Positions 24,373 to 31,793 of a stretch of 64,000 nt of DNA are shown here, piece by piece. The DNA comes from Duganella sp. CF458. Its GTDB lineage: Bacteria > Pseudomonadota > Gammaproteobacteria > Burkholderiales > Burkholderiaceae_D. Location of the stretch: positions 124,001 to 188,000 of the forward strand of contig NZ_FOOF01000009.1 in the NCBI RefSeq assembly GCF_900113115.1. The letters run 5' to 3'. The notes beneath the pieces are model-generated. The model was not told the origin of the DNA. It was given only the letters and a program-made list of their open reading frames with translations, and did not search any database. Positions within the stretch are counted from its first letter, which is position 1. Each line of letters begins with the position of its first letter. A program made the translations under genes and the position numbers.

Positions 24373-25743
24373 TCAGTCGGGGCGCATGCGCAGCTGCTCG
24401 ACCTTGTCGCCCTTGCCCAGGCTCAGGTCGACCAGCAAGGCGCCGCTGCTGTAGTTCAGGCGGTAGCTGTACTTGCGCATCTCGCCATCGGTGCTGCGCG
24501 CCAGCGCTTCCACCTTGCGCAGCGGGCCCCAGTCGCGCAAGTCTTCCGACACCATGGCCAGGAATTCCGGCGACAGGTTATCGGCGACTTTCTCGCTCAA
24601 GCCTTCCGGCAGCTTGCTGTCGGCGATGCTGGCGAACATGGTGCGCACGCGTTCGGCGACCGCCGGCTCGGTTTCCGCAATGGCCGGTTTCTGCTTGACG
24701 GCCAGGGCCGGCAGGTAATGCGCCGCGACGATGTCGCCCAGCTTGCCCGCACGCGCGCTGGCCGAGTTGGCCAGCACCACCACCGACAGCTTGTCGTCGA
24801 CGAAGCGGTACAGCTGCGAGCGGAAGCCTTGCCAGGCGCCGCCATGCGCGATGGTGCGGTGGCCGTTGCGCTCGAACAGTTGCCAGCCGTAGCCGTAGCC
24901 GGTGGCGCTGCCGTCGTTCAGTTTGGCCGGCGTCCAGCTGGCCTGGCGCACGCTGGCCGGCAGCACCTTGTCGCCGTAGAGCGCCAGGTCCCACTTCGCC
25001 AGGTCGCGGGCCGTCAGGTACAGGCTGCCGTCCGCCGTGGTGTTCAGGCGCGGCGCCACCCAGGACTGGTTCACCAGCTTGCCGCCCTTGCGTTCATAGC
25101 CGCGCGCCCGGTGCGGGATGATGTCGGTTTCGCTGATGATGCGGGTGCCCATGTCGAGCGGCGCGAAGATGCGCTCGCGCAGCTGGTCGCCATAGAACTT
25201 GCCGCCGGCCTTGTTGCAGATAAAGCCGAGCAGGTGGTAGCCCATGTTCGAGTACGACCATTTTTCGCCCGGCGCAAACAGCACGGGGATGTCCGCTTCC
25301 AGCGCGATCAGTTCTTCTTCCGTGTAATCCTTGGTCAGGTCCAGCTTGGCGTAGGGATCGCCCAGGCCCGAGGTATGCGACAGCAGGTGGCGGATGGTGA
25401 TGCCGTCCCAGGCCTTGGGCGTGTTGGCCAGGTGCTTCGCGATCGGATCGTCCAGCGACAGCTTGCCGTCTTGCGCCAGCAGCATCACCAGCGATGCGGT
25501 GAACGTCTTGCCGATCGAACCGGACTGGAAAATGGTGGCGGGCGTGACCTTGACCTGGTTTTCCAGGTCGGAGAAACCGTAGCCTTGCTCGCGGATGATC
25601 TTGCCGTCTTTCACCACGGCGATCGCCACGCCGGGAGTATGGCTGCGTTTCATTTCCGCCCGGATGGCGTCGTCGAGTCTGTCAGCGAGGGCAGCGGCAG
25701 GGAAGGCGAGGGCTAAAGACAACAGCAAGAGGGTCGGGCGCAT
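24373..25743 (-). CDS. secreted serine hydrolase of the beta-lactamase/class C (S12) family
   Basis: The 456-residue protein has a signal peptide (about 1-20) and a penicillin-binding-like domain. The catalytic SIGK is at S76-K79, the YSN motif in WSYSNMGYHLLGFI, and an HGG motif in AHGGAWQGFRS. A C-terminal extension of about 90 residues resembles the DUF3471-like tail of family members. It is likely a periplasmic esterase, D-aminopeptidase or transpeptidase-like enzyme; real beta-lactamase activity is not implied. I chose the ATG at 25743 because it directly precedes the signal peptide. It is convergent with, and abuts, the diguanylate cyclase gene. Confidence 0.88.
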   Translation of the reverse strand: MRPTLLLLSLALAFPAAALADRLDDAIRAEMKRSHTPGVAIAVVKDGKIIREQGYGFSDLENQVKVTPATIFQSGSIGKTFTASLVMLLAQDGKLSLDDPIAKHLANTPKAWDGITIRHLLSHTSGLGDPYAKLDLTKDYTEEELIALEADIPVLFAPGEKWSYSNMGYHLLGFICNKAGGKFYGDQLRERIFAPLDMGTRIISETDIIPHRARGYERKGGKLVNQSWVAPRLNTTADGSLYLTARDLAKWDLALYGDKVLPASVRQASWTPAKLNDGSATGYGYGWQLFERNGHRTIAHGGAWQGFRSQLYRFVDDKLSVVVLANSASARAGKLGDIVAAHYLPALAVKQKPAIAETEPAVAERVRTMFASIADSKLPEGLSEKVADNLSPEFLAMVSEDLRDWGPLRKVEALARSTDGEMRKYSYRLNYSSGALLVDLSLGKGDKVEQLRMRPD

Positions 25744-25798
25744 GGATGCAATTCCGTATAGGTTGCCAAAATTGCATTCTAGCACCCGACCGGGGCCA

Positions 25799-26194
25799 TC
25801 AGGCAGGGGCGTGTTCCAGTGCCGGCGCGGCAGGGTTGGCAGGCTTGCGGTGGCGGCGTTTCACCAGCCAGTAGATGAAGAAGGGGATCAGCAGCGGCAG
25901 CAGCAGGGGCGACACGGCGGCGATGGTCACCACGGCCGCCAATGCCAGGGACAGGATCACGATCACGCCGACGCCGGCCATCACTACCGCGAGAACGGCC
26001 GCCGCGAAGACCAGCGCCACCGCCATCACGGCAAACGCGCCGCCGGTCAGCACGGTACCCAGCAAGGTGCCCAGTGGCCCATCATAGTCCGAGTCGCCGA
26101 CAGTGACGACCAGGTCGTTGGCGTCGAAGGCGAACCAGGCCGCAACCGTGCAGAAGAACAGCAAGACCAGGGACAGGGCAAATACCTTTTTCAT
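25799..26194 (-). CDS. hypothetical membrane protein, 131 aa
   Basis: This small protein has an N-terminal hydrophobic segment that could be a signal anchor (VFALSLVLLFFCTVAAWFAF) and a long hydrophobic region of about 70 residues forming two or three membrane helices. It ends in a short basic/proline tail (VKRRHRKPANPAAP). The ATG at 26194 has a binding site (agagg) 8 bases upstream. I do not recognise the family. It lies 55 bases upstream of the serine hydrolase on the same strand and may be co-transcribed with it. Confidence 0.7.
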   Translation of the reverse strand: MKKVFALSLVLLFFCTVAAWFAFDANDLVVTVGDSDYDGPLGTLLGTVLTGGAFAVMAVALVFAAAVLAVVMAGVGVIVILSLALAAVVTIAAVSPLLLPLLIPFFIYWLVKRRHRKPANPAAPALEHAPA

Positions 26195-26322
26195 GATGGG
26201 CCTCTTGGCGTTGAACATGGTGTCACTGTAGGCCGCGTCCCCCGGCCCAGCCACCGGATTGCGACGAACGGTGGAATTCGGATGATGAATGGAAGAAGCT
26301 GCGCGCCCAGCCAAATTGCCGC

Positions 26323-26350
26323 TTGAATTCATTAACTGTTTGCCTATACT
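26323..26350 (+). promoter_or_regulatory. sigma70-like promoter of the small proline-rich gene
   Basis: TTGAAT at 26323-26328 and TATACT at 26345-26350 are separated by 16 bases. The -10 box matches consensus at 5 of 6 positions. Predicted transcription would start about 24 bases before the ATG at 26381. Confidence 0.5.
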
Positions 26351-26380
26351 GAATATCCGATCTCTGAGATGGAGGGGAAT

Positions 26381-26629
26381 ATGGCTTGGCTAGTAAGAGA
26401 CGGGGGCCAATCGTTGCTCCTGGGAATCGATAGCGAACCGCGCCAGTGCAGCGCATCCACCTGGTTCGGCGGCGGCCCCAAAGGTCCGCCATCGGCGCCA
26501 CCGACGATTCCTCCAATCATTATCAATCCCTTCAAATACCAGACGCCCGACCCGGCCATCGATCCGCGCATTACGCCGCTTGGCCCGCCGATCCTGCCGC
26601 CGCGACGGCCCGCCATGTCGCTGCATTGA
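26381..26629 (+). CDS. small proline-rich protein, 82 aa
   Basis: The ATG at 26381 follows an excellent binding site (ggagggg). The earlier ATG at 26369 overlaps that site and is not used. The first 25 residues are mixed (MAWLVRDGGQSLLLGIDSEP), followed by a short FGGGPKGPP turn. The rest is a proline/isoleucine-rich tail (PPTIPPIIINPFKY, DPRITPLGPPILPP). There is no signal peptide, membrane helix or known domain. The gene has its own promoter (26323) and terminator (26659), so it is a real monocistronic unit. Possible readings are a disordered adaptor, a peptide precursor or a phage-like small protein; none can be chosen from sequence. Confidence 0.6.
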   Translation: MAWLVRDGGQSLLLGIDSEPRQCSASTWFGGGPKGPPSAPPTIPPIIINPFKYQTPDPAIDPRITPLGPPILPPRRPAMSLH

Positions 26630-26658
26630 TCTGGCACAAACTAGGCTATCCTGATCCG

Positions 26659-26685
26659 GCCCGCGCACCACGCGGGCTTTGTTTT
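26659..26685 (+). terminator. rho-independent terminator after the small proline-rich gene
   Basis: A GCCCGCG stem pairs perfectly with CGCGGGC around a 5-base loop. A T-rich run (tttgtttt) follows. It ends the small gene's transcript and separates it from the histidine kinase gene. Confidence 0.8.
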
Positions 26686-26747
26686 CCGCTGGCTAGCGTG
26701 GGCGCCTCCTGCTATATTTCCCTGACGCATCTAACCTTGGGAACAAG

Positions 26748-28703
26748 ATGGAAAGCCGTCTGCGCCGCCTGGAGGCCGTCCAGGAAATCCTGCTGGAAAT
26801 TGGCAATCTGTCCAATAGCTGCACCGATATCACGGTCTTCCTGCAGTCCGTGCACGCGGCACTGGGCCGCATCATGTACGCCTCGAATTTCTATGTGGCC
26901 TTGAGCGACCGCGGCGCGCCCGGCAATGCCGTGCGTTTCGTCTACTTTGTCGATGAAGTGGACGACCATCCCTATAAAGACCAGCTGGTGCAATTGGCCA
27001 CGCCCGACCAGTCACCCACCGCCTGGGTGATCCTGAACAAGCAGCGCCTGGTGATGACCGGCGACGAGCATCGCGCCCGCGAAGAGAACGAGGTGTTCGG
27101 CGTCGGCACCATCGCCGAACACTGGGTCGGCTGCCCGCTGCTGGACCAGGGCCATGACGTGATCGGCGCCATGGTGATCCAGAGTTACGACAAGGAGCAT
27201 ACCTACAGCGAGGAAGACCAGGCCCTGTTCGCGCAGATCGCCAACCACGTATCGAGCGCCCTGCAAGGCTTGCAGAGCATGGACCGGCTGGAACGCGCCG
27301 TGCGCGAGCGCACGCTGGAACTGCAGCGCGAGGTGGCCGAGCGCAGCAAGGCCGAACGCCTGCAGCGCGCGCTGTACGAGATTGCCAGCCTGTCCGCCTC
27401 CGCCTCCGCCGAATCGGACGCCAAGCTGTTGTACGCGCGCCTGCAGGATATCGTCGGCAGTCTGATCACCGCCCGCAATTTCCTGATCGCGCTGTATCAC
27501 CCCAAGCGCGACGAGATCTCGATCCCCTATTTTGTCGACGAAAAGGACCTGGAAGCACCGGTCCGGCGTTTTGAATACGGCATCGGCATGAGCTCCTTCG
27601 TGCTGAAGAAGCGCCAGCCGATGCTGCTTGACGGCCCCGCGTTCGCAGCCCTGATGGCCAGCGGCGACATCAATGAACCGCTGGGCAACCAGGGCATCGC
27701 CAGCTGGATGGGCTGCCCGATGATGGTGGGCGAGCGGGCGCTGGGCGTGATCATCGTGCAAAGCTACGATGCATCGGTGATCTACTCGCAGGCCGAGCTG
27801 GACATCCTGGCCTACGTTGCCAACCACACGGCAGCGGCCATCGCGCGCACCCGCGCCGACCTCGCGATCCGCCGCGCCAAGGCCGAACTGGAAGAGCAGA
27901 ACAGCGCGCTGGCCACCGCACTGACGCAATTGCAGACGGCGCAATCGGAGCTGGTGCGGCAAGAAAAGCTCGCCTCCCTGGGCCGCCTGGTGGCCGGCGT
28001 GGCGCACGAAATCAACACCCCGCTCGGCATCTGCGTCACCGCCACCAGCCACCTGGTGGAAGAACTGCGCCTGTGCCGCCTCGACCTGGCCGAAGGCACG
28101 CTTGACGAAGACGGCTTGAACCAGTTCTTCAACACCGTCGACCAGTCGCTGAAGATCATGACCACCAATACCCAGCGCGCCGCCGCCCTGGTACGCAGCT
28201 TCAAACAGGTGGCGGTGGACCAGTCGTCCGACAATATCCGCCACTTCAACCTGCGCAAATACCTGGACGAAGTGCTGCTGTCGCTGCAGCCCAAGCTGAA
28301 AGGCAAGCCGATTGCCGTCAAGGTCGACTGTCCGCCGGACATCCACTGCGAAAGCTTCCCCGGCGCCGTCTCGCAGATCGTCACCAATATGGTGGTGAAT
28401 TCGCTGGTGCACGGCTTCGAAGAAGGGCAGAACGGCACCATCCGCATCAGCGGCAAGCTGGAAGGCGACCATGTGCTGTTCGACTACAGCGACGACGGCG
28501 TCGGCATGGATTCGACCACGCTGCAGCAGCTGTTCGACCCTTTCTTCACCACCAAGCGCGGCTCCGGCGGCAGCGGCCTCGGCGCCCACATCCTGTACAA
28601 CCTGGTGACCGGCCCATTGGGCGGCACGGTGAAGGTGGCCAGCTCACCCGGCATGGGCCTGCACTACCACCTGCGCTTCCCCCGCGACCAGCGTAGCAAA
28701 TAG
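26748..28703 (+). CDS. cytoplasmic GAF-GAF sensor histidine kinase
   Basis: The 651-residue kinase has no membrane segment. It has two GAF domains (about 15-175 and 205-375), each with the WxGCPxxxxxxxIGxxxxQSY pattern, then a coiled coil. The H-box GVAHEINTPLG puts the phospho-accepting histidine at H420. The HATPase domain follows (about 520-650), with N-box near QIVTNMVVNSLVHGF, a G1 box DDGVGMD and GSGGSGLGAHI. It is likely to sense a cytoplasmic small molecule. The convergent neighbour at 28777 is a response regulator with an HD-GYP output domain, separated only by a perfect palindrome, so the two may be partners. That pairing is inference. Confidence 0.92.
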   Translation: MESRLRRLEAVQEILLEIGNLSNSCTDITVFLQSVHAALGRIMYASNFYVALSDRGAPGNAVRFVYFVDEVDDHPYKDQLVQLATPDQSPTAWVILNKQRLVMTGDEHRAREENEVFGVGTIAEHWVGCPLLDQGHDVIGAMVIQSYDKEHTYSEEDQALFAQIANHVSSALQGLQSMDRLERAVRERTLELQREVAERSKAERLQRALYEIASLSASASAESDAKLLYARLQDIVGSLITARNFLIALYHPKRDEISIPYFVDEKDLEAPVRRFEYGIGMSSFVLKKRQPMLLDGPAFAALMASGDINEPLGNQGIASWMGCPMMVGERALGVIIVQSYDASVIYSQAELDILAYVANHTAAAIARTRADLAIRRAKAELEEQNSALATALTQLQTAQSELVRQEKLASLGRLVAGVAHEINTPLGICVTATSHLVEELRLCRLDLAEGTLDEDGLNQFFNTVDQSLKIMTTNTQRAAALVRSFKQVAVDQSSDNIRHFNLRKYLDEVLLSLQPKLKGKPIAVKVDCPPDIHCESFPGAVSQIVTNMVVNSLVHGFEEGQNGTIRISGKLEGDHVLFDYSDDGVGMDSTTLQQLFDPFFTTKRGSGGSGLGAHILYNLVTGPLGGTVKVASSPGMGLHYHLRFPRDQRSK

Positions 28704-28778
28704 AAAGTCGGGGTCAGCTCTGGCAACAGGACATTTGCCTTCGGCAAATGTCCTGTTGCCAGAGCTGACCCCGACTTT
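28704..28778. repeat. perfect 36-bp inverted repeat, bidirectional terminator
   Basis: The left arm (28704-28739) and right arm (28743-28778) are perfectly complementary over 36 bp around a TTC triloop. It starts on the base after the kinase stop codon and covers two bases of the HD-GYP stop codon, filling the convergent gap exactly. The arms begin AAAGTCGGGGTCAG, so on each strand the stem ends in CGACTTT, giving a short T-run. Confidence 0.85.
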
Positions 28779-30282
28779 AATCCGGAAAGCGTTCGTTGAT
28801 GGCGAGCGCCTGGTCCATATTGGCAATCAGCAGCTCGACGAATTTCGGGTCGAGGTGGCTGCCCGCCACTTCACGCATGTGCGCCACCACTTTCTCGACC
28901 GGCCACGCGTCTTTGTAGCAGCGCTTGTGCATCAGGGCGTCGAACACGTCGGACACGGCGACGATGCGGGCATACTCGTGGATGTCATGGCCTTTCAGGC
29001 CCTGCGGGTAACCGCTGCCGTCGAACTTCTCGTGGTGCTGGTGGGCGATCACGGCGGCCGCCTTCAGGATCGGGCGCTGCGAGCCGTCCAGGATCGACAG
29101 GCCGACCGCGGGATGCTGTTTCATGATTTCCCATTCGGCCGCATCGAGCTTGCCGGGCTTTAGCAGCACCGAGTCGGGGGTGGCGATCTTGCCGATATCG
29201 TGCATCGGCGCCGCGTGTTTCAGCACGGTGGTCTCTTCTTCCGGCATGCCGGCCGCGCTAGCCAGCAGGTGGCAGAATTCGGCCATGCGGCGCACGTGGT
29301 TGCCTGCTTCGTTGGAGCGCGATTCGACCACGTCGCCCAGGCGCATGATCAGCTCGGCCTGGGTATCGGTGATCTCCTGCGTCAGCAGGATATTGTCGAA
29401 GGCGATCGCCACGCCGCTGCAGAAAATCTCCAGCAGCTGCTGGTCGATCTCGGAAATCTCGTCCACCCCTTTCAGCACCAGCAGCGACGCCTTGCCGCTG
29501 CTGTTCGGGAAGTAGCCGACGAAGGTGTCGCCGGTCATGCGCGAGATGCGGTTGCGTTCGGCGTCCTTGAGCTGGGCCAGCAGCTCCGGCGTCAGCAGGC
29601 TGTCCTGCTCCTGCCCGATCTGGGCCAGCACTTCGTAATCGTTTTCGCCGCTGACGGCGCTGGCGCCGCGCAGGCGCACCAGCATGCTTTGCTCCAGGCG
29701 CAACAGGGCGACCACCTGCTGCAGCAAGCCGTTGGCGAAGTCCTTCAGGTTGCGCGCCTGGAAGATGTGGGCCGAGGCGGCAATCACCCGCTCCAGGCCT
29801 TCGCGGTAATGCATCTGCTGCCGGCGCGCTTCCTCCACCTTCATGATGTCGCGGTAGGCGCGCAGGGCGGCAAAGGTGGTGGTGAACAGCTTGGTGCGAT
29901 CGAGCTCGGTCTTTTCCTTGTAGTCGTTGATGTCGTAATTGACGATCACGCGTTCTTCCGGCGCCTGTCCCGGCTGGCCGGTGCGCAGCACGATGCGGGT
30001 GAACTGGTTGTCGAGGTCTTCGCGCATCCAGCGCGCCACTTCCAGGCCGGAGTCTTCGCGTTCCATCACCACGTCGAGGAACACCAGGGCGATGTCGGTC
30101 TCGCGCGCCAGCACTTCTTTCGCTTCGGCGCCGCTGTAGGCGTGCAGGAAGGCCAGGCCGCGGCCCTCCAGCCGAAACCGGCTCAGCGTGAGTTTGGTGA
30201 TGTCGTGGATATCGGGTTCGTCATCAACCAGCAGGATTCGCCATGGCGCCAGTTTGGGCGTCGCAGAAGACAAGAAAGACAT
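28777..30282 (-). CDS. response regulator with DUF3369-like and HD-GYP domains (c-di-GMP phosphodiesterase)
   Basis: The 501-residue protein has a receiver domain (about 12-150, WRILLVDDEPDIHDITK with the phospho-aspartate in VFLDVVMERED). The central part is DUF3369-like (about 165-320), and the C-terminal HD-GYP domain (about 325-495) has HDIGK, HHEKFDGSGYPQGL and VAVSDVFDAL. All catalytic motifs are intact, so hydrolysis of c-di-GMP to GMP is expected. I chose the ATG at 30282 because it starts the protein just before the receiver; upstream codons are an AT-rich extension. The likely partner is the histidine kinase gene that converges on it. Confidence 0.9.
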   Translation of the reverse strand: MSFLSSATPKLAPWRILLVDDEPDIHDITKLTLSRFRLEGRGLAFLHAYSGAEAKEVLARETDIALVFLDVVMEREDSGLEVARWMREDLDNQFTRIVLRTGQPGQAPEERVIVNYDINDYKEKTELDRTKLFTTTFAALRAYRDIMKVEEARRQQMHYREGLERVIAASAHIFQARNLKDFANGLLQQVVALLRLEQSMLVRLRGASAVSGENDYEVLAQIGQEQDSLLTPELLAQLKDAERNRISRMTGDTFVGYFPNSSGKASLLVLKGVDEISEIDQQLLEIFCSGVAIAFDNILLTQEITDTQAELIMRLGDVVESRSNEAGNHVRRMAEFCHLLASAAGMPEEETTVLKHAAPMHDIGKIATPDSVLLKPGKLDAAEWEIMKQHPAVGLSILDGSQRPILKAAAVIAHQHHEKFDGSGYPQGLKGHDIHEYARIVAVSDVFDALMHKRCYKDAWPVEKVVAHMREVAGSHLDPKFVELLIANMDQALAINERFPD

Positions 30283-30393
30283 ATGGGCATTTCCAAATAT
30301 GACATACAGTCCTGGGCGATGCGCAATTTTTAGGCGCATCGAAATGATTGTAGTCCTACCTATTGTTATTAACAACAGGCAATACTGGATGAG

Positions 30394-31158
30394 CTAGATC
30401 TTTACAACATCAAGGGTACCGCTGTAGCGCTTCTGGCAGCGTTCGCACCAGAAACTTCGCCGCTGGGTGAGCCCCAGGTGAGCCCGGTGCAGTTGGATAT
30501 TACATCGTGGGCAGACGCTACGGTTATGCACCTGCCAATGTTTTTTCAATTCGAACGCCAGTTTCCAGACCTTGAATTCAAAACTGTATTGACGGGCCTG
30601 CTTGACCAGCTCACGCAACTTGCCAAGCGGCAATTTATGGCCGCTGGAGAGGGGGTGTATGCGCAGGCGAAACAAGACTTCGTTCTTGATGATATTGCCG
30701 ACGCCGGCAAATATATCCTGGTCGAGCAGGACATCGCATACCAGGCGCGCGGGACGCGCGCGCAGCTTCTTCAGCGCCAGGCGCGGGCTCCATTGTGCGG
30801 CCATGACGTCGCCACGCCAGTCGTACGCCTGCTCCAGTTCGCCTTCCACCAGCTTGACCGAGCAGGTATAGAAGTTCAGCTCGCCGCCTTCCTCAAATTG
30901 CAGCGATAGCCGCGGTGCGGCGCCTTCCTTGCGTTCGTCGATGCGGTAGCTGCCGAACATCAGCAAATGCACGCGCAGCGTGTACAGCGGCAGCTCGATC
31001 AGGAAATGTTTGCCCCAACTGCGCAGCGACAGGACCGGCTGCCCAAGCAGTTCGTCAAACGGCACTGCCTGGCTGTTGCCGCTGGCGGCGCAGATGGTGC
31101 GGCCTTCGAAGGCGTGCACTTGTTCGGCGAGGATGACGATCGATGGGCCTTCGGGCAT
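30394..31158 (-). CDS. nei: Nei/Fpg-family DNA glycosylase (endonuclease VIII-like)
   Basis: This 254-residue base-excision enzyme begins MPEGPSIVILAEQ, giving the catalytic P2-E3 seen in the Fpg/Nei family. It then has the RSWGKHFLIEL lysine loop, the helix-two-turn-helix (DQDIFAGVGNIIKNEVLF) and a zinc finger at the C-terminus (CPRCN and FWCERCQ). PEGP fits Nei better than Fpg (PELP). It removes oxidised pyrimidines and cuts the abasic site. It is divergent from the GNAT gene at 31239 and monocistronic. Confidence 0.9.
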   Translation of the reverse strand: MPEGPSIVILAEQVHAFEGRTICAASGNSQAVPFDELLGQPVLSLRSWGKHFLIELPLYTLRVHLLMFGSYRIDERKEGAAPRLSLQFEEGGELNFYTCSVKLVEGELEQAYDWRGDVMAAQWSPRLALKKLRARPARLVCDVLLDQDIFAGVGNIIKNEVLFRLRIHPLSSGHKLPLGKLRELVKQARQYSFEFKVWKLAFELKKHWQVHNRSVCPRCNIQLHRAHLGLTQRRSFWCERCQKRYSGTLDVVKI

Positions 31159-31238
31159 GGCGTGCCTCCTTTCAGTCCAGTCTCGCGCCGCCGCGCCCGC
31201 CGCGCCGTGCGCGCACGCACAGTTGCTATACTTGCCCC

Positions 31239-31718
31239 ATGCATATACGAGCTACCACCGAGCCGGACTGGCCCATCCTCAAAGCGCTGCGCCTGGCCGC
31301 GCTGCGCGATGCCCCCACTGCCTTTGGCGTAACGCACGCCAGCGCTGCCGCCAACTCCGATCAACAATGGCGCGACCGCGCTGCCGCCCGCGGCCCGGCC
31401 AGCTACTTGCTGGCGTTCAGCGGCGACACGCCGGTCGGCATGATCGGCGGCCTGGTCAGCGCAGCGCAGGAGTTCAATCTGATCGCGATGTGGCTCACGC
31501 CCGAACACCGCGGCAGCGGCGCGGCGGCTGCGCTGGTGGAGGCCATGAAGGCGCATGCGCTGGCCCAGGGCCACCAGCGCGTCGTGCTGGATGTGTCGCC
31601 GGACAATGCGCGTGCGGCGGCGTTCTACGCCAAGCTGGGCTTCCGCTTCCTGCCGCACTGGGAAGCGTTGGAAAGCCATCCGCACATCCAGCTCCAGAAA
31701 ATGGAGTGGTGCCGCTAG
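31239..31718 (+). CDS. GNAT-family N-acetyltransferase
   Basis: This 159-residue protein has the full GNAT fold: the beta strand with GMIGGLVSA, then IAMWLTPEHRGSGAAAALVEAM carrying the acetyl-CoA binding RGSGAA turn, and a C-terminal NARAAAFYAKLGFRFLP motif. The substrate is unknown. The ATG at 31239 begins MHIRATTEPDWPILK, the usual family start. Earlier codons overlap the divergent nei start region. Confidence 0.85.
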   Translation: MHIRATTEPDWPILKALRLAALRDAPTAFGVTHASAAANSDQQWRDRAAARGPASYLLAFSGDTPVGMIGGLVSAAQEFNLIAMWLTPEHRGSGAAAALVEAMKAHALAQGHQRVVLDVSPDNARAAAFYAKLGFRFLPHWEALESHPHIQLQKMEWCR

Positions 31719-31724
31719 CTGGTT

Positions 31725-31742
31725 TGGTCACGCTGTTGTCAT
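31725..31742 (+). promoter_or_regulatory. possible Pho box upstream of phoX
   Basis: TGGTCACGCTGTTGTCAT has two 7-base half sites 11 bases apart. Compared with the CTGTCAT repeat of the E. coli Pho box, they match at 4 and 6 of 7 positions. It lies 52 bases before the phoX ATG. PhoX genes are commonly PhoB-regulated. The match is imperfect, so it is tentative. Confidence 0.3.
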
Positions 31743-31793
31743 TTTCGCTTTCTAGAATGGCGGGCATTCACAACCCACCCCTTGGAAAGCGGC

